Source: Microbacterium soli
Lineage (GTDB): Bacteria; Actinomycetota; Actinomycetes; Actinomycetales; Microbacteriaceae
Direction: 5' to 3'
NCBI RefSeq assembly: GCF_039539005.1
Contig: NZ_BAABCP010000001.1
Span: 1,922,001 to 1,986,000, forward strand
DNA length: 64,000 bases
Each line of letters starts with the position of its first letter. Positions within the stretch are counted from its first letter, which is position 1. The notes under the pieces were generated by a model. That model was not told the DNA's origin. It saw only the letters and a program-made list of their open reading frames with translations, and did not search any database. Below, piece by piece: positions 35,253-45,322 of the stretch. Position numbers and translations under genes: made by a program.

Positions 35253-35915
35253 ATGGCTGACTCGACTCTCGCGCTCGACGTCATCGCGGTCGACGGCAAG
35301 AAGGCCGGCTCCATCGAGCTGCCCGCCGCGATCTTCGACGTCAAGACCAACGTCCCTCTGATCCACCAGGTCGTCGTCGCGCAGCTCGCCGCGGCCCGCC
35401 AGGGCACGCACTCGACCAAGCGTCGTGGCGAAGTCTCCGGCGCCGGCCGCAAGCCCTTCAAGCAGAAGGGCACGGGCAACGCCCGCCAGGGCTCGATCCG
35501 CGCGCCGCATATGACCGGCGGTGGCATCGTCCACGGCCCCAAGCCCCGCGACTACTCGCAGCGCACCCCCAAGAAGATGATCGCCGCCGCCCTGCTGGGC
35601 GCGCTCAGCGACCGCTTCCGCGGTGAGCGCCTGCACGCCGTCGAGGCCTTCGTGGCCGGCACCGTTCCTTCGACCAAGACCGCTGCGGGTCTGCTCGCCG
35701 CCGTCGCCGGTCCGAAGAACGTGCTGGTCGTCATCGAGCGCAGCGACGAGCTGACCGTGAAGAGCGTCCGCAACCTGCCGAACGTGCACGTGCTCAGCTT
35801 CGATCAGCTCAACGCCTACGACGTGGTCGTCTCCGACGACATCGTCTTCACCAAGGCCGCCCTCGAGGCCTTCATCGCCTCGAAGACCGGCGCAACCGAG
35901 GAGGTCTCGGCATGA
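35253..35915 (+). CDS. rplD: 50S ribosomal protein L4
   Basis: 220 aa. The exit-tunnel loop is present: [19 protein letters not shown] and [12 protein letters not shown]. In E. coli free L4 represses the S10 leader; here a long structured leader precedes rpsJ, so similar control is possible but unproven. The stop overlaps the rplW start by 4 nt. Confidence 0.97.
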   Translation: MADSTLALDVIAVDGKKAGSIELPAAIFDVKTNVPLIHQVVVAQLAAARQGTHSTKRRGEVSGAGRKPFKQKGTGNARQGSIRAPHMTGGGIVHGPKPRDYSQRTPKKMIAAALLGALSDRFRGERLHAVEAFVAGTVPSTKTAAGLLAAVAGPKNVLVVIERSDELTVKSVRNLPNVHVLSFDQLNAYDVVVSDDIVFTKAALEAFIASKTGATEEVSA

Positions 35916-36232
35916 CTGAGCAGAACATTCTCGCCACGGCCCTGAACAAGGACCCGCGCGACATCATCCTGGGCCCGGTCGTCTCCGAGAAGAGCTACGG
36001 GCTGATCGACGAGGGCAAGTACACCTTCCTCGTGGACCCCCGCGCCTCCAAGACCGAGATCAAGCTCGCCATCGAGAAGATCTTCGGCGTCAAGGTGGCC
36101 TCGGTCAACACGATCAACCGCGTCGGCAAGGCCCGTCGCACCCGCTTCGGCACAGGCAAGCGCAAGGACACCAAGCGCGCCATCGTCGCGCTGAAGTCGG
36201 GCTCCATCGACATCTTCACGGCAGTCAGCTGA
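35912..36232 (+). CDS. rplW: 50S ribosomal protein L23
   Basis: 106 aa. [20 protein letters not shown] and [19 protein letters not shown] are the family pattern. L23 sits at the tunnel exit and docks SRP and trigger factor. The ATG overlaps the rplD stop (ATGA), implying coupled translation; 20 nt separate it from rplB. Confidence 0.97.
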   Translation: MTEQNILATALNKDPRDIILGPVVSEKSYGLIDEGKYTFLVDPRASKTEIKLAIEKIFGVKVASVNTINRVGKARRTRFGTGKRKDTKRAIVALKSGSIDIFTAVS

Positions 36233-36252
36233 CCGGGGGACAAGGACAGACT

Positions 36253-37092
36253 ATGGCTATTCGCAAGTACAAGCCCACGACCCCGGGTCGCCGCGGTTCG
36301 TCGGTGGCCGACTTCGCCGAGATCACCCGATCGACGCCGGAGAAGTCGCTGCTGCGTCCGCTGGCGAAGACCGGCGGCCGCAACAACCAGGGCCGCATCA
36401 CGACCCGTCACATCGGCGGTGGACACAAGCGCCAGTACCGCGTCGTCGACTTCCGTCGCAACGACAAGGACGGCATCGACGCCAAGGTCGCTCACATCGA
36501 GTACGACCCCAACCGCACCGCGCGCATCGCGCTGCTGCACTACGTCGACGGCGAGAAGCGCTACATCCTCGCGCCGGACGGGCTCAAGCAGGGCGCCGTC
36601 GTCGAGTCGGGCGCGAGCGCCGACATCAAGCCGGGCAACAACCTGCCGCTGAAGAACATCCCCACCGGCACCGTGGTCCACGCGATCGAGCTGCGTCCCG
36701 GCGGCGGGGCGAAGCTGGCTCGGTCGGCCGGCGCCTCCGTGCGCCTGGTCGCGAAGGACGGCCCCTACGCCCAGTTGCGTCTGCCCTCCGGCGAGATCCG
36801 CAACGTCGATGCGCGCTGCCGCGCGACCATCGGCGAGGTCGGCAACGCCGAGCAGTCGAACATCAGCTGGGGCAAGGCGGGCCGCAACCGCTGGAAGGGC
36901 GTCCGCCCGACCGTCCGCGGTGTCGTCATGAACCCGGTCGACCACCCGCACGGTGGTGGTGAGGGCAAGACCTCCGGTGGTCGCCATCCGGTCTCCCCGT
37001 GGGGTCAGGCCGAGGGCCGTACCCGCCACGCCAACAAGGAAAGCGACAAGTACATCGTGCGTCGCCGCAGCACCGGCAAGAAGCGCAAGTAG
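36253..37092 (+). CDS. rplB: 50S ribosomal protein L2
   Basis: 279 aa. [16 protein letters not shown] start, [16 protein letters not shown], and the C-terminal [19 protein letters not shown] containing the conserved histidine near the peptidyl-transferase centre. Complete and ordinary. GGGGACAAGGACAG precedes the ATG. Confidence 0.98.
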   Translation: MAIRKYKPTTPGRRGSSVADFAEITRSTPEKSLLRPLAKTGGRNNQGRITTRHIGGGHKRQYRVVDFRRNDKDGIDAKVAHIEYDPNRTARIALLHYVDGEKRYILAPDGLKQGAVVESGASADIKPGNNLPLKNIPTGTVVHAIELRPGGGAKLARSAGASVRLVAKDGPYAQLRLPSGEIRNVDARCRATIGEVGNAEQSNISWGKAGRNRWKGVRPTVRGVVMNPVDHPHGGGEGKTSGGRHPVSPWGQAEGRTRHANKESDKYIVRRRSTGKKRK

Positions 37093-37104
37093 GAGTAGAG
37101 GACG

Positions 37105-37386
37105 ATGCCACGCAGTCTTAAGAAGGGCCCCTTCGTCGACGAGCACCTGCTTCGCAAGGTGGTCGTGCAGAACGAGGCCGGCTCCAAGAACGTCATCAAG
37201 ACCTGGTCCCGCCGTTCGATGATCGTCCCGGCCATGCTGGGCCACACGATCGCGGTGCACGATGGGCGCAAGCACATCCCGGTGTTCGTGACGGAGTCCA
37301 TGGTCGGCCACAAGCTGGGCGAGTTCGCGCCCACCCGCACCTTCCGCGGCCATGAGAAGGACGACAAGAAGGGCCGTCGCCGCTGA
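37105..37386 (+). CDS. rpsS: 30S ribosomal protein S19
   Basis: 93 aa. [18 protein letters not shown] at the start, [20 protein letters not shown] and [19 protein letters not shown]. It lies in the 30S head beside S13. Twelve nt after rplB with GGAGTAGAGGA as ribosome site. Confidence 0.98.
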   Translation: MPRSLKKGPFVDEHLLRKVVVQNEAGSKNVIKTWSRRSMIVPAMLGHTIAVHDGRKHIPVFVTESMVGHKLGEFAPTRTFRGHEKDDKKGRRR

Positions 37387-37424
37387 CGCGGCGACGCTCC
37401 GGAGAGAAGCAGAGGAGGAGAGAA

Positions 37425-37823
37425 ATGGTGGATTCCATCGCACGCGTCAAGCACATCCGCGTGACCCCTCAGAAGGCTCGTCGTGTCGTCGCGCTCATCA
37501 AGGGCAAGCAGGCGCAGGAAGCACTGGCCATTCTGAAGTTCGCCCCGCAGGGCGCCAGCGAGCCGATCTACAAGCTCGTGCACGCCGCCATGGCGAACGC
37601 ACAGGTCAAGGCCGATCGCGACGGCGAGTTCCTGGACGAGCAGGATCTGTACGTGAAGAACGCGTACGTCGACGAGGGCACCACGCTCAAGCGGTTCCAG
37701 CCCCGTGCTCAGGGACGCGCGTCCCAGATCAAGAAGCGCACGAGCCACATCACGGTCGTGCTGGCCACGCCCGAGGTCGCTGACAGCGACTCGGCGGCCA
37801 CGACGAAGAAGGCGAGCAAGTAA
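37425..37823 (+). CDS. rplV: 50S ribosomal protein L22
   Basis: 132 aa. [16 protein letters not shown] start ([17 protein letters not shown]), [20 protein letters not shown], and the tunnel beta-hairpin [20 protein letters not shown], with no insertions of the macrolide-resistance kind. The C-terminal 15 residues are an unconserved Ser/Thr/Ala/Lys tail. The stop overlaps rpsC by 1 nt. Confidence 0.97.
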   Translation: MVDSIARVKHIRVTPQKARRVVALIKGKQAQEALAILKFAPQGASEPIYKLVHAAMANAQVKADRDGEFLDEQDLYVKNAYVDEGTTLKRFQPRAQGRASQIKKRTSHITVVLATPEVADSDSAATTKKASK

Positions 37824-38569
37824 TGGGCCAGAAGGTCAACCCGTACGGCTTCCGCCTCGGCATCACCACGGATCACGTGTCTCGCTGGTTCTCGGACTCG
37901 ACCAAGCCCGGGCAGCGTTACGCCGACTACGTCGCCGAGGACATCAAGATCCGTCGCCTGCTGCAGACGCAGCTCGACCGCGCCGGCGTCTCGAACATCG
38001 AGATCGAGCGCACCCGCGACCGCGTGCGCGTGGACATCCACACCGCGCGCCCGGGCATCGTCATCGGTCGCCGCGGCGCCGAGGCCGAGCGCATCCGCGG
38101 CGACCTCGAGAAGCTCACCGGCAAGCAGATCCAGCTGAACATCCTCGAGGTCAAGAACCCCGAGGCCGACGCTCAGCTGGTCGCCCAGGGCATCGCCGAG
38201 CAGCTGAGCGCCCGTGTGGCGTTCCGTCGCGCGATGCGTAAGGGTCTGCAGGGCGCGCAGCGCGCCGGCGCCAAGGGCGTCCGCATCCAGGTCTCCGGCC
38301 GCCTCGGCGGCGCCGAGATGAGCCGCTCGGAGTTCTACCGCGAGGGTCGGGTGCCGCTGCACACGCTGCGCGCGAACATCGATTACGGTTTCTACGAGGC
38401 TCGGACCACGTTCGGCCGCATCGGCGTGAAGGTGTGGATCTACAAGGGCGACCTCACCAACAAGGAGCTCGCCCGCGAGCAGGCCAACATGAAGCCGCAG
38501 CGCGAGCGCGGCGATCGTCGTCGCGCGCCCCGCAACGAGGCGCCTGTCGCAGAAGGAGCGTCGGCATAA
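37823..38569 (+). CDS. rpsC: 30S ribosomal protein S3
   Basis: 248 aa. [20 protein letters not shown], the KH-domain loop [14 protein letters not shown] and the C-terminal [12 protein letters not shown]3 lines the mRNA entry tunnel and helps helicase activity. The C-terminus is extended with a basic then Ala/Glu-rich tail. ATG and the preceding rplV stop share one base (TAATG). Confidence 0.97.
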   Translation: MGQKVNPYGFRLGITTDHVSRWFSDSTKPGQRYADYVAEDIKIRRLLQTQLDRAGVSNIEIERTRDRVRVDIHTARPGIVIGRRGAEAERIRGDLEKLTGKQIQLNILEVKNPEADAQLVAQGIAEQLSARVAFRRAMRKGLQGAQRAGAKGVRIQVSGRLGGAEMSRSEFYREGRVPLHTLRANIDYGFYEARTTFGRIGVKVWIYKGDLTNKELAREQANMKPQRERGDRRRAPRNEAPVAEGASA

Positions 38570-38988
38570 TGCTCATCCCTCGCAAGGTCAAGTTCCGTAA
38601 GCAGCACCACCCGGGACGCACCGGCCAGGCATCCGGCGGCACGAAGGTCTCCTTCGGCGACTACGGCATCCAGGCCCTCACCCCCGCGTACGTGACCAAC
38701 CGTCAGATCGAGTCCGCTCGTATCGCGATGACCCGTCACATCAAGCGCGGCGGCAAGGTGTGGATCAACATCTACCCCGACCGTCCCCTCACCAAGAAGC
38801 CCGCCGAGACCCGCATGGGCTCCGGTAAGGGCTCCCCCGAGTGGTGGGTCGCCAACGTCAAGCCGGGCCGTGTCCTCTTCGAGGTCGCGGGAGTGAACGA
38901 GGAGCTCGCTCGCGAGGCCCTCACCCGGGCCATTCACAAGCTGCCTCTCAAGGCACGCATCATCAAGCGCGAGGAGGGCGACGCGTAA
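38569..38988 (+). CDS. rplP: 50S ribosomal protein L16
   Basis: 139 aa. [18 protein letters not shown] at the start, then [26 protein letters not shown] and [19 protein letters not shown]. It binds near the A-site tRNA elbow. The start ATG shares its A with the rpsC stop (TAATG). Confidence 0.97.
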   Translation: MLIPRKVKFRKQHHPGRTGQASGGTKVSFGDYGIQALTPAYVTNRQIESARIAMTRHIKRGGKVWINIYPDRPLTKKPAETRMGSGKGSPEWWVANVKPGRVLFEVAGVNEELAREALTRAIHKLPLKARIIKREEGDA

Positions 38989-39302
38989 TGGCGATCGGCA
39001 CCAAGGAGCTCGCACCCGCAGAGCTCGACACGTTCGAAGACCAGCGCCTCGTCGAGGAGCTGCGCAAGGCCAAGGAGGAGCTGTTCAACCTCCGCTTCCA
39101 GTCGGCCACCGGCCAGCTGGAGAGCCATGGCCGCATTCGCGCCGTCAAGCGCGACATCGCGCGCCTCTACACCGTGATCCGCGAGCGCGAGCTGGGCATC
39201 CGTGCGACGCCCGCTCCCGCCGAGGCTCCGGTCAAGAAGGCGTCCAAGGCGAAGGCGAAGAAGGCCGCGGAGGCCGACGCGCCGAAGGAGGAGGCCGAGT
39301 AA
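38988..39302 (+). CDS. rpmC: 50S ribosomal protein L29 with C-terminal tail
   Basis: 104 aa. The first 70 residues are ordinary L29 ([40 protein letters not shown]). After about residue 75 comes an added Ala/Lys/Glu/Pro tail of about 30 residues ([16 protein letters not shown]), longer than the usual 65-80-aa protein. The tail is presumably disordered on the ribosome surface near the tunnel exit. Coupled to both neighbours by TAATG overlaps. Confidence 0.96.
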   Translation: MAIGTKELAPAELDTFEDQRLVEELRKAKEELFNLRFQSATGQLESHGRIRAVKRDIARLYTVIRERELGIRATPAPAEAPVKKASKAKAKKAAEADAPKEEAE

Positions 39303-39616
39303 TGGCTGAGAAGAAGGCAGCTGAGGCCGCCGAGCACTCCGCGCACGACGTGCGCGAGGAACGGGCCCGCGGTTACCGCAAGGCCCGCCGCGGCTACGTC
39401 GTCAGCGACAAGATGGACAAGACCATCGTCGTCGAGGTCGAGGACCGCGTGAAGCACCCGCTGTACGGCAAGGTCATCCGCCGGACCTCGAAGGTCAAGG
39501 CGCACGATGAGGGCAACACCGCCGGCATCGGCGACCTCGTCCTCATCAACGAGACCCGCCCGCTGAGCGCCACCAAGCGCTGGCGTCTGGTGGAGATCCT
39601 GGAGAAGGCAAAGTGA
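39302..39616 (+). CDS. rpsQ: 30S ribosomal protein S17
   Basis: 104 aa. The core [40 protein letters not shown] and [16 protein letters not shown] is standard. The first 20 residues are an Ala/Glu/His-rich extension. An early-binding 16S protein. The stop overlaps the rplN GTG start (GTGA). Confidence 0.97.
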   Translation: MAEKKAAEAAEHSAHDVREERARGYRKARRGYVVSDKMDKTIVVEVEDRVKHPLYGKVIRRTSKVKAHDEGNTAGIGDLVLINETRPLSATKRWRLVEILEKAK

Positions 39617-39981
39617 TCCAGAACGAGTCCCGCCTCAAGGTCGCCGACAACACCGGCGCGAAGGAGCTGCTCACGATCCGCATCCTCGGCGGCTCCAGCC
39701 GCCGCTACGCGGGTCTGGGCGACACCGTGGTCGCGACGGTCAAGGACGCGATCCCCGGTGGCAACGTCAAGAAGGGCGATGTCGTCAAGGCCGTCATCGT
39801 CCGCACAGTGAAGTCCACGCGCCGTGCAGACGGCTCGTACATCAAGTTCGACGAGAACGCCGCCGTGATCCTGAAGAACGACGGGGAGCCCCGCGGCACC
39901 CGCATCTTCGGACCGGTCGGTCGTGAGCTCCGTGACAAGAAGTTCATGAAGATCGTCTCGCTCGCCCCGGAGGTCATCTGA
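39613..39981 (+). CDS. rplN: 50S ribosomal protein L14
   Basis: 122 aa, canonical: [56 protein letters not shown]. It contacts 16S h14 to form bridge B8. GTG start overlapping the rpsQ stop by 4 nt. Confidence 0.97.
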   Translation: MIQNESRLKVADNTGAKELLTIRILGGSSRRYAGLGDTVVATVKDAIPGGNVKKGDVVKAVIVRTVKSTRRADGSYIKFDENAAVILKNDGEPRGTRIFGPVGRELRDKKFMKIVSLAPEVI

Positions 39982-39983
39982 TC

Positions 39984-40343
39984 ATGGCGAAGATCAAGAA
40001 GGGCGACCTGGTTCAGGTCATCACCGGTCGCAGGCAGTCCAAGGGCGGCGACCGCGGCAAGCAGGGCAAGGTCCTCGACGTCCTCGTCGAGCAGAACCGC
40101 GTCGTGGTGGAGGGCGTGAACTACGTCACCAAGCACACGCGCGTCGGACAGTCCCAGCGCGGCACCAAGACGGGTGGGATCGAGACCGTCGAGGCCCCGA
40201 TCCACATCTCCAATGTCGCCGTCGTGGACCCCTCGACGAAGAAGCCGACCCGTGTCGGCCACCGCGTCGAGGAGCAGGTCAAGGACGGCGTGAAGCGCAC
40301 GGTCCGCGTGCGCTACGCGAAGAAGTCAGGTAAGGACCTCTGA
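39984..40343 (+). CDS. rplX: 50S ribosomal protein L24
   Basis: 119 aa. The KOW motif [20 protein letters not shown] opens the protein, followed by [19 protein letters not shown] and the C-terminal basic part. One of the two 50S assembly initiators. The TGATGG junction couples it to rplE. Confidence 0.97.
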   Translation: MAKIKKGDLVQVITGRRQSKGGDRGKQGKVLDVLVEQNRVVVEGVNYVTKHTRVGQSQRGTKTGGIETVEAPIHISNVAVVDPSTKKPTRVGHRVEEQVKDGVKRTVRVRYAKKSGKDL

Positions 40344-40933
40344 TGGCAGCTGCTGAGGCTGCGGAGGCTGTCAAGGTGCAGCCCCGCCTGAAGGCCAAGT
40401 ACAACACTGAGATCAAGAAGGCTCTGCAGGAGCAGTTCGGCTACGCCAACGTCATGCAGATCCCGGGTGTGGTGAAGGTCGTCGTCAACACCGGCGTCGG
40501 CGAAGCCGCTCGCGACAGCAAGGTGATCGAGGGCGCCATCGACGACCTGTCCAGGATCACCGGTCAGAAGCCGGTCGTCACGAGGGCCCGCAAATCCATC
40601 GCGCAGTTCAAGCTGCGCGAGGGTCAGGCCATCGGCGCGCACGTCACCCTCCGCGGCGATCGTGCGTGGGAGTTCCTGGACCGGCTCGTGAACCTCGCGC
40701 TGCCCCGCATCCGGGACTTCCGCGGCCTGTCCGGCGATCAGTTCGACGGCAACGGCAATTACACCTTCGGTCTCCAGGAGCAGAGCGTGTTCCACGAGAT
40801 CGATCAGGACAAGATCGACCGCGTGCGCGGCTTCGACATCACCGTCGTCACCACGGCCAAGACGGATGACGAGGGTCGCGCGCTCCTGCGCGCGCTCGGC
40901 TTCCCGTTCAAGGCCGCCGACGCGGCGGCATGA
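40343..40933 (+). CDS. rplE: 50S ribosomal protein L5
   Basis: 196 aa. [58 protein letters not shown] and [15 protein letters not shown] are diagnostic. It organises 5S rRNA with L18. The next gene in most actinobacteria would be rpsN; here a 154-nt gap with a hairpin and a promoter follows. Confidence 0.97.
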   Translation: MAAAEAAEAVKVQPRLKAKYNTEIKKALQEQFGYANVMQIPGVVKVVVNTGVGEAARDSKVIEGAIDDLSRITGQKPVVTRARKSIAQFKLREGQAIGAHVTLRGDRAWEFLDRLVNLALPRIRDFRGLSGDQFDGNGNYTFGLQEQSVFHEIDQDKIDRVRGFDITVVTTAKTDDEGRALLRALGFPFKAADAAA

Positions 40934-40939
40934 CCGGCT

Positions 40940-40978
40940 CGACGGGCTCGGCGATCCACGCGGTCGACGAGCCCGTCG
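40940..40978 (+). terminator. 11-bp hairpin between rplE and rpsH
   Basis: CGACGGGCTCG (40940-40950) pairs perfectly with CGAGCCCGTCG (40968-40978) around a 17-nt loop. It begins 7 nt after the rplE stop, has no U-tract, and lies just upstream of a TACAAT promoter element. It marks an internal boundary of the spc operon exactly where rpsN is missing. Confidence 0.6.
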
Positions 40979-40993
40979 GACGGCCCGTACAAT
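40964..40993 (+). promoter_or_regulatory. Internal promoter before rpsH
   Basis: TACAAT (40988-40993) is a near-ideal -10 hexamer in very GC-rich surroundings; TCGACG (40964-40969), 18 nt upstream, is a weak -35 match overlapping the 3' arm of the hairpin. Start of transcription near 41000 would give a leader of about 88 nt for rpsH-rplF-rplR-rpsE-rpmD-rplO. Confidence 0.6.
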
Positions 40994-41087
40994 TGAAGAT
41001 CGTGCGTCCACTCGGACGCGTCCCATTCATTGCAGGCCGTCTGTCGTGTAACGGCAGCCGGAACCTCATGATCGAAGGAATCACACT

Positions 41088-41486
41088 ATGACGATGACAG
41101 ACCCGGTCGCAGACATGCTGACCCGTCTGCGCAACGCGAACTCGGCGCACCACGATTCCGTGTCGATGCCGTCGAGCAAGCTCAAGAAGAACATCGCGGA
41201 GATCCTCCAGCAGGAGGGCTACATCGCCGGCTTCGAGGTCACCGACGCGCGCGTCGGCAGCAGCCTCACCCTGTCGCTCAAGTACGGTCCCAACCGCGAG
41301 CGCTCCATCGCCGGCATCAAGCGCGTGTCGAAGCCCGGTCTCCGCGTCTACGCGAAGTCGACCGAGCTGCCCAAGGTCCTCGGCGGTCTGGGCGTCGCCA
41401 TCCTGTCCACCTCCTCCGGTCTCCTCACCGACCGCCAGGCCGAGCAGAAGGGCGTGGGCGGAGAAGTTCTCGCCTACGTGTGGTGA
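41088..41486 (+). CDS. rpsH: 30S ribosomal protein S8
   Basis: 132 aa. [39 protein letters not shown] and [20 protein letters not shown] complete the family pattern. In E. coli S8 represses the spc operon by binding the L5 mRNA; here the long spacer before it could be the equivalent control site. GAAGGAAT ribosome site. Confidence 0.97.
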   Translation: MTMTDPVADMLTRLRNANSAHHDSVSMPSSKLKKNIAEILQQEGYIAGFEVTDARVGSSLTLSLKYGPNRERSIAGIKRVSKPGLRVYAKSTELPKVLGGLGVAILSTSSGLLTDRQAEQKGVGGEVLAYVW

Positions 41487-41492
41487 TCTGAC

Positions 41493-42029
41493 ATGTCGCG
41501 CATCGGACGACTTCCCATCGAGATCCCCGCGGGTGTGACCGTCTCGGTCGACGGCCGCGAGGTCGCGGTGAAGGGCCCCAAGGGCGAGCTCACCCTGACG
41601 GTCGCATCCCCCATCCAGGTCGAGGTCCAGGAGGGCCAGGTCCTGGTCACCCGCCCCGACGACGAGCGCGAGTCCCGGTCGCTCCACGGTCTGACCCGTA
41701 CGCTCATCCAGAACGACATCATCGGCGTGACCCAGGGCTACTCCAAGGGCCTCGAGGTCGTCGGCACCGGTTACCGTGTGCAGCAGAAGGGCAGCTCGGT
41801 CGAGTTCGCCCTCGGCTTCTCGCACCCGGTCCTCGTCGACCCGCCGGCCGGCATCACGCTGACGGTCGAGGGCACGAACAAGCTCACCGTCAGCGGCATC
41901 AGCAAGCAGGCTGTCGGTGAGGCGGCCGCCAACATCCGCAAGATCCGCAAGCCCGAGCCGTACAAGGGCAAGGGTGTGCGCTACGCCGGCGAGGTCGTGC
42001 GTCGCAAGGCCGGAAAGGCTGGTAAGTAA
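41493..42029 (+). CDS. rplF: 50S ribosomal protein L6
   Basis: 178 aa. [20 protein letters not shown] start, two repeated domains, and the C-terminal [18 protein letters not shown] that contacts the sarcin-ricin loop. Six nt after rpsH. Confidence 0.98.
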   Translation: MSRIGRLPIEIPAGVTVSVDGREVAVKGPKGELTLTVASPIQVEVQEGQVLVTRPDDERESRSLHGLTRTLIQNDIIGVTQGYSKGLEVVGTGYRVQQKGSSVEFALGFSHPVLVDPPAGITLTVEGTNKLTVSGISKQAVGEAAANIRKIRKPEPYKGKGVRYAGEVVRRKAGKAGK

Positions 42030-42032
42030 CCA

Positions 42033-42392
42033 ATGGCTCTCAAGTCCAAGTCCGCCGCCCGCGCTCGTCGCCACGCCCGTCTTCGCAAGAAGATCATCGG
42101 CAGCGAGGCGCGTCCGCGCCTGGTCGTCACCCGCTCCGCACGCCACGTGTTCGTGCAGCTGGTGGATGACAGCAGGGGCCACACCGTGGCATCCGCTTCC
42201 ACGCTCGAGACCGACCTGCGCTCCTTCGACGGTGACAAGACCGCCAAGGCCCGCAAGGTGGGCGAGCTTCTCGCCGCGCGCGCCAAGGCCGCCGGCTTTT
42301 CCGAGGCCGTCTTCGACCGCGGCGGCAACCGCTACGCCGGTCGTGTCGCGGCGATCGCCGAGGGCGCCCGTGAAGGGGGTCTGGCACTGTGA
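42033..42392 (+). CDS. rplR: 50S ribosomal protein L18
   Basis: 119 aa. [38 protein letters not shown] and [20 protein letters not shown] match L18, the 5S rRNA partner of L5. The TGA stop is inside the GTGAGT start region of rpsE (4-nt overlap). Confidence 0.97.
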   Translation: MALKSKSAARARRHARLRKKIIGSEARPRLVVTRSARHVFVQLVDDSRGHTVASASTLETDLRSFDGDKTAKARKVGELLAARAKAAGFSEAVFDRGGNRYAGRVAAIAEGAREGGLAL

Positions 42393-43075
42393 GTGACAAC
42401 AAGGAGAACGAAGTGACCGAAACCGCTCCTGCCGAGGCTGCGGCTCAGGCCGAGCCGCAGCGCGAGCAGCGTGACGGCCGTCGCGGTGGCCGCGACCGCG
42501 GTCAGGGCCGCGACCGCAACTCGCGCGACCGTGGCGACAACCAGTTCCTGGAGCGCGTGGTCACCATCAACCGCGTCTCGAAGGTCGTCAAGGGCGGCCG
42601 TCGGTTCAGCTTCACCGCCCTCGTGGTCGTCGGCGACGGCAACGGGCTGGTCGGCGTCGGCTATGGCAAGGCGCGCGAGGTCCCGCTCGCCATCTCGAAG
42701 GGCGTCGAAGAGGCCAAGCGCAACTTCTTCCGCGTGCCGCGCGTCGGCTCGACCATCCCGCACCCCGTGCAGGGCGAGTCCGCCGCGGGTGTCGTGCTGC
42801 TGCGTCCGGCCGCCGCCGGTACCGGTGTCATCGCGGGTGGTCCGGTCCGTGCTGTGCTGGAGTGCGCGGGCATCCACGACGTGCTCTCGAAGTCGCTGGG
42901 CTCGTCGAACACGATCAACATCGTGCACGCCACCGTCGAGGCGCTGCAGGGTCTCGAGGAGCCGCGCGCCGTCGCGGCCCGCCGTGGCCTGGACTACGAC
43001 GCCGTCGTGCCGGAGATCATCATCCGCAACGAGGCGAAGGCCGCTGCCGCCGCCGCGCAGAAGGTAGGTGCCTGA
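42389..43075 (+). CDS. rpsE: 30S ribosomal protein S5 with N-terminal extension
   Basis: 228 aa. The core is standard: [20 protein letters not shown] (about 52-71), [31 protein letters not shown]. The first 50 residues are an Ala/Glu then Arg/Gly/Asp-rich extension ([19 protein letters not shown]). GTG 42389 overlaps the rplR stop; GTG 42413, with AAGGAG 7 nt upstream, is an equally good start that would shorten the protein by 8 residues. No spectinomycin-resistance change is apparent in the VSKVVKGG loop. Confidence 0.96.
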   Translation: MSDNKENEVTETAPAEAAAQAEPQREQRDGRRGGRDRGQGRDRNSRDRGDNQFLERVVTINRVSKVVKGGRRFSFTALVVVGDGNGLVGVGYGKAREVPLAISKGVEEAKRNFFRVPRVGSTIPHPVQGESAAGVVLLRPAAAGTGVIAGGPVRAVLECAGIHDVLSKSLGSSNTINIVHATVEALQGLEEPRAVAARRGLDYDAVVPEIIIRNEAKAAAAAAQKVGA

Positions 43076-43260
43076 TGGCCGAGCGCCTCAAGGTCACGCA
43101 GATCAAGTCCAAGGTGAGTGAGAAGCAGAACCAGCGTGACACGCTGCGTTCGCTCGGGCTCAAGCGGATCGGCGACTCGGTCGTCCGTCCGGACGACGCG
43201 CAGACGCGCGGCTACGTCCGCGCCGTCGCTCACCTCGTCAAGGTTGAGGAGATCGACTAA
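43075..43260 (+). CDS. rpmD: 50S ribosomal protein L30
   Basis: 61 aa. [20 protein letters not shown], then [16 protein letters not shown] and [15 protein letters not shown], the full L30 pattern. Start and stop overlap both neighbours by one base (TGATG, TAATG), so rpsE-rpmD-rplO are tightly coupled. Confidence 0.97.
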   Translation: MAERLKVTQIKSKVSEKQNQRDTLRSLGLKRIGDSVVRPDDAQTRGYVRAVAHLVKVEEID

Positions 43261-43886
43261 TGGCTGAGAAGAACGAGGCCGAGAAGGCCGAGAAGGCCGA
43301 GGCTCCCAAGGCGGCCGAGAAGAAGGCCGCGGCTCCCAAGGCCGCCGCCAAGAAGCCGGCATCCGCCGCCAAGAGCACGGCCAAGGCCACGCCGGCGAAG
43401 GCCGCGGGCAAGAAGTCGGCGGCCGAGAAGGAAGCCGTCGCCGACCGCCCCGCCGTGCTGAAGGTGCACCACCTGCGTCCGGTCCCCGGCGCCAATACCG
43501 CGAAGACCCGTGTCGGTCGCGGTGAGGCCTCGAAGGGCAAGACCGCCGGCCGCGGCACCAAGGGCACCAAGGCCCGCAACACCGTGCGGCTGGGCTTCGA
43601 GGGCGGGCAGATGCCGCTGCACATGCGCGCCCCGAAGCTGCGCGGGTTCAAGAACCCGTTCCGCGTCGAGTACCAGGTCGTGAACCTGGCCAAGCTCGCC
43701 GAGCTGTACCCGGAGGGCGGAGACGTCACCGTGGGCGACCTGGTCGCCAAGGGCGCCGTGCGCAAGAACGAGAAGGTCAAGGTCCTGGGCGACGGCGACA
43801 TCTCGGTCAAGCTCTCCGTGTCCGTGGACAAGGTGTCCGGCAGCGCCGAGCAGAAGATCCTGGCGGCCGGTGGCTCGGTCGACTGA
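43260..43886 (+). CDS. rplO: 50S ribosomal protein L15 with long N-terminal tail
   Basis: 208 aa against the usual 145-150. L15 proper starts near residue 65 ([20 protein letters not shown]) and includes [20 protein letters not shown]. The first 60 or so residues are an Ala/Lys/Glu low-complexity tail ([18 protein letters not shown]). The upstream ATG overlap (TAATGG) fixes the start, so the tail is real rather than a mis-called start. Last gene before a terminator. Confidence 0.95.
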   Translation: MAEKNEAEKAEKAEAPKAAEKKAAAPKAAAKKPASAAKSTAKATPAKAAGKKSAAEKEAVADRPAVLKVHHLRPVPGANTAKTRVGRGEASKGKTAGRGTKGTKARNTVRLGFEGGQMPLHMRAPKLRGFKNPFRVEYQVVNLAKLAELYPEGGDVTVGDLVAKGAVRKNEKVKVLGDGDISVKLSVSVDKVSGSAEQKILAAGGSVD

Positions 43887-43906
43887 TCGCACAGCCGTGA
43901 GCGTAC

Positions 43907-43935
43907 GAAGGGGTCGGAGATTCTCCGGCCCCTTC
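43907..43935 (+). terminator. Terminator after rplO
   Basis: GAAGGGG (43907-43913) pairs with CCCCTTC (43929-43935), and the inner CGGAGA/TCTCCG continues the stem. It lies 20 nt after the rplO stop and separates the spc ribosomal genes from secY, which has its own TACGCT -10 candidate at 43943-43948. Confidence 0.75.
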
Positions 43936-43999
43936 CGTGCGCTACGCTGGACTTTCGGCCGTCCTTCGATGTTCGGCAAGCCCTTCAGGAGGAACGCCC

Positions 44000-45322
44000 T
44001 TGTTTAGCGCCATCGCGCGAATCTTCCGCACCCCCGACCTTCGTGCGAAGATCCTTTTCACCATCGGAATCATCGCCGTGTACCGCCTCGGCTCGAACGT
44101 GCCGTCGCCGTTCGTGCACTTCCCGAACGTCGAGGAGTGCCTTGCCGCGAACTCCGGCACCGATGGTCTGCTCGGCCTCGTGAACCTCTTCTCCGGTGGA
44201 GCGCTGCTGCAGCTGTCCATCTTCGCGCTGGGTGTGATGCCCTACATCACCGCGACGATCATCGTGCAGCTGCTGCGCGTCGTCATCCCGCACTTCGAGG
44301 CCCTCCACCAGGAAGGGCAGTCGGGCCAGACCAAGCTCACGCAGTACACCCGTTACCTCACCATCGCTCTCGCCCTGCTGCAGTCCAGCACCCTGGTGAC
44401 CGTGGCACGAAGCGGTCAGCTGTTCGGTCAGACGAGCGTCTCCGCCTGCCAGAATCTGCTCACCAACGACGTGTGGTGGGCGCAGCTGCTGGTCATCATG
44501 GCGATGACCGCCGGCACGGGCCTCATCATGTGGATGGCCGAGCTGGTGACCGAGCGGGGCATCGGCAACGGCATGTCGCTGCTGATCTTCGTCTCCATCG
44601 CCGCGACCTTCCCGTCGGCCATGTGGGGGATCGAGGAGGCCAGGGGCTTCGACGTCTTCCTGCTCGTGCTCATCATCGGTCTGATCGTGATGACGCTGAT
44701 CGTGTACGTGGAGCAGTCCCAGCGCCGGGTGCCCGTGCAGTACGCCAAGCGCATGGTGGGGCGCCGCACCTACGGCGGCACGAACACGTACATTCCGATC
44801 AAGGTCAACATGGCCGGTGTGATCCCGATCATCTTCGCCTCGTCGCTGCTGTACCTGCCCATGCTCGTGGCGCAGTTCAACACGCCCACCGACGGCTCCG
44901 AGCCCCCGGCCTGGGTGGCCTGGGTGTCGACCTACCTCGTCTCCGGCGACCAGCCGCTGTACATGCTGGTGTACTTCCTGCTGAACATCGGCTTCACGTT
45001 CTTCTACGTCGCGATCACCTTCAACCCGGTCGAGATCGCCGACAACATGAAGAAGTACGGCGGGTTCATCCCCGGCATCCGTGCGGGACGTCCGACGGCG
45101 GAGTACCTCGACTACGTGATCACCCGCATCACGTTCCCCGGCTCGCTGTACCTCGGCATCGTCGCGCTGATCCCGCTGATCGCGCTGGCGACGGTGCAGG
45201 CCAACCAGAACTTCCCGTTCGGCGGCGCCTCCATCCTCATCATCGTGGGTGTCGGGCTCGAGACCGTCAAGCAGATCGACGCGCAGCTCCAGCAGCGCCA
45301 TTACGAAGGGCTCCTCCGATGA
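44000..45322 (+). CDS. secY: Protein translocase subunit SecY
   Basis: 440 aa with ten membrane helices. FSAIARIFRTPDLRAKILFT at the N-terminus, plug region LLGLVNLFSGGALLQLSIFA, cytoplasmic loop YVEQSQRRVPVQYAKRMVGR and C-terminal YEGLLR are standard. The start is TTG with AGGAGGA (43987-43993) 6 nt upstream; the open frame extends upstream through the terminator and is not used. The stop overlaps adk by 4 nt. Confidence 0.96.
   Translation: MFSAIARIFRTPDLRAKILFTIGIIAVYRLGSNVPSPFVHFPNVEECLAANSGTDGLLGLVNLFSGGALLQLSIFALGVMPYITATIIVQLLRVVIPHFEALHQEGQSGQTKLTQYTRYLTIALALLQSSTLVTVARSGQLFGQTSVSACQNLLTNDVWWAQLLVIMAMTAGTGLIMWMAELVTERGIGNGMSLLIFVSIAATFPSAMWGIEEARGFDVFLLVLIIGLIVMTLIVYVEQSQRRVPVQYAKRMVGRRTYGGTNTYIPIKVNMAGVIPIIFASSLLYLPMLVAQFNTPTDGSEPPAWVAWVSTYLVSGDQPLYMLVYFLLNIGFTFFYVAITFNPVEIADNMKKYGGFIPGIRAGRPTAEYLDYVITRITFPGSLYLGIVALIPLIALATVQANQNFPFGGASILIIVGVGLETVKQIDAQLQQRHYEGLLR

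Noticed and set aside
41020..41080. tRNA-like look of the stretch before rpsH
   Set aside because: No complete cloverleaf can be drawn: there is no T-arm GTTCGA and no matching acceptor stem.
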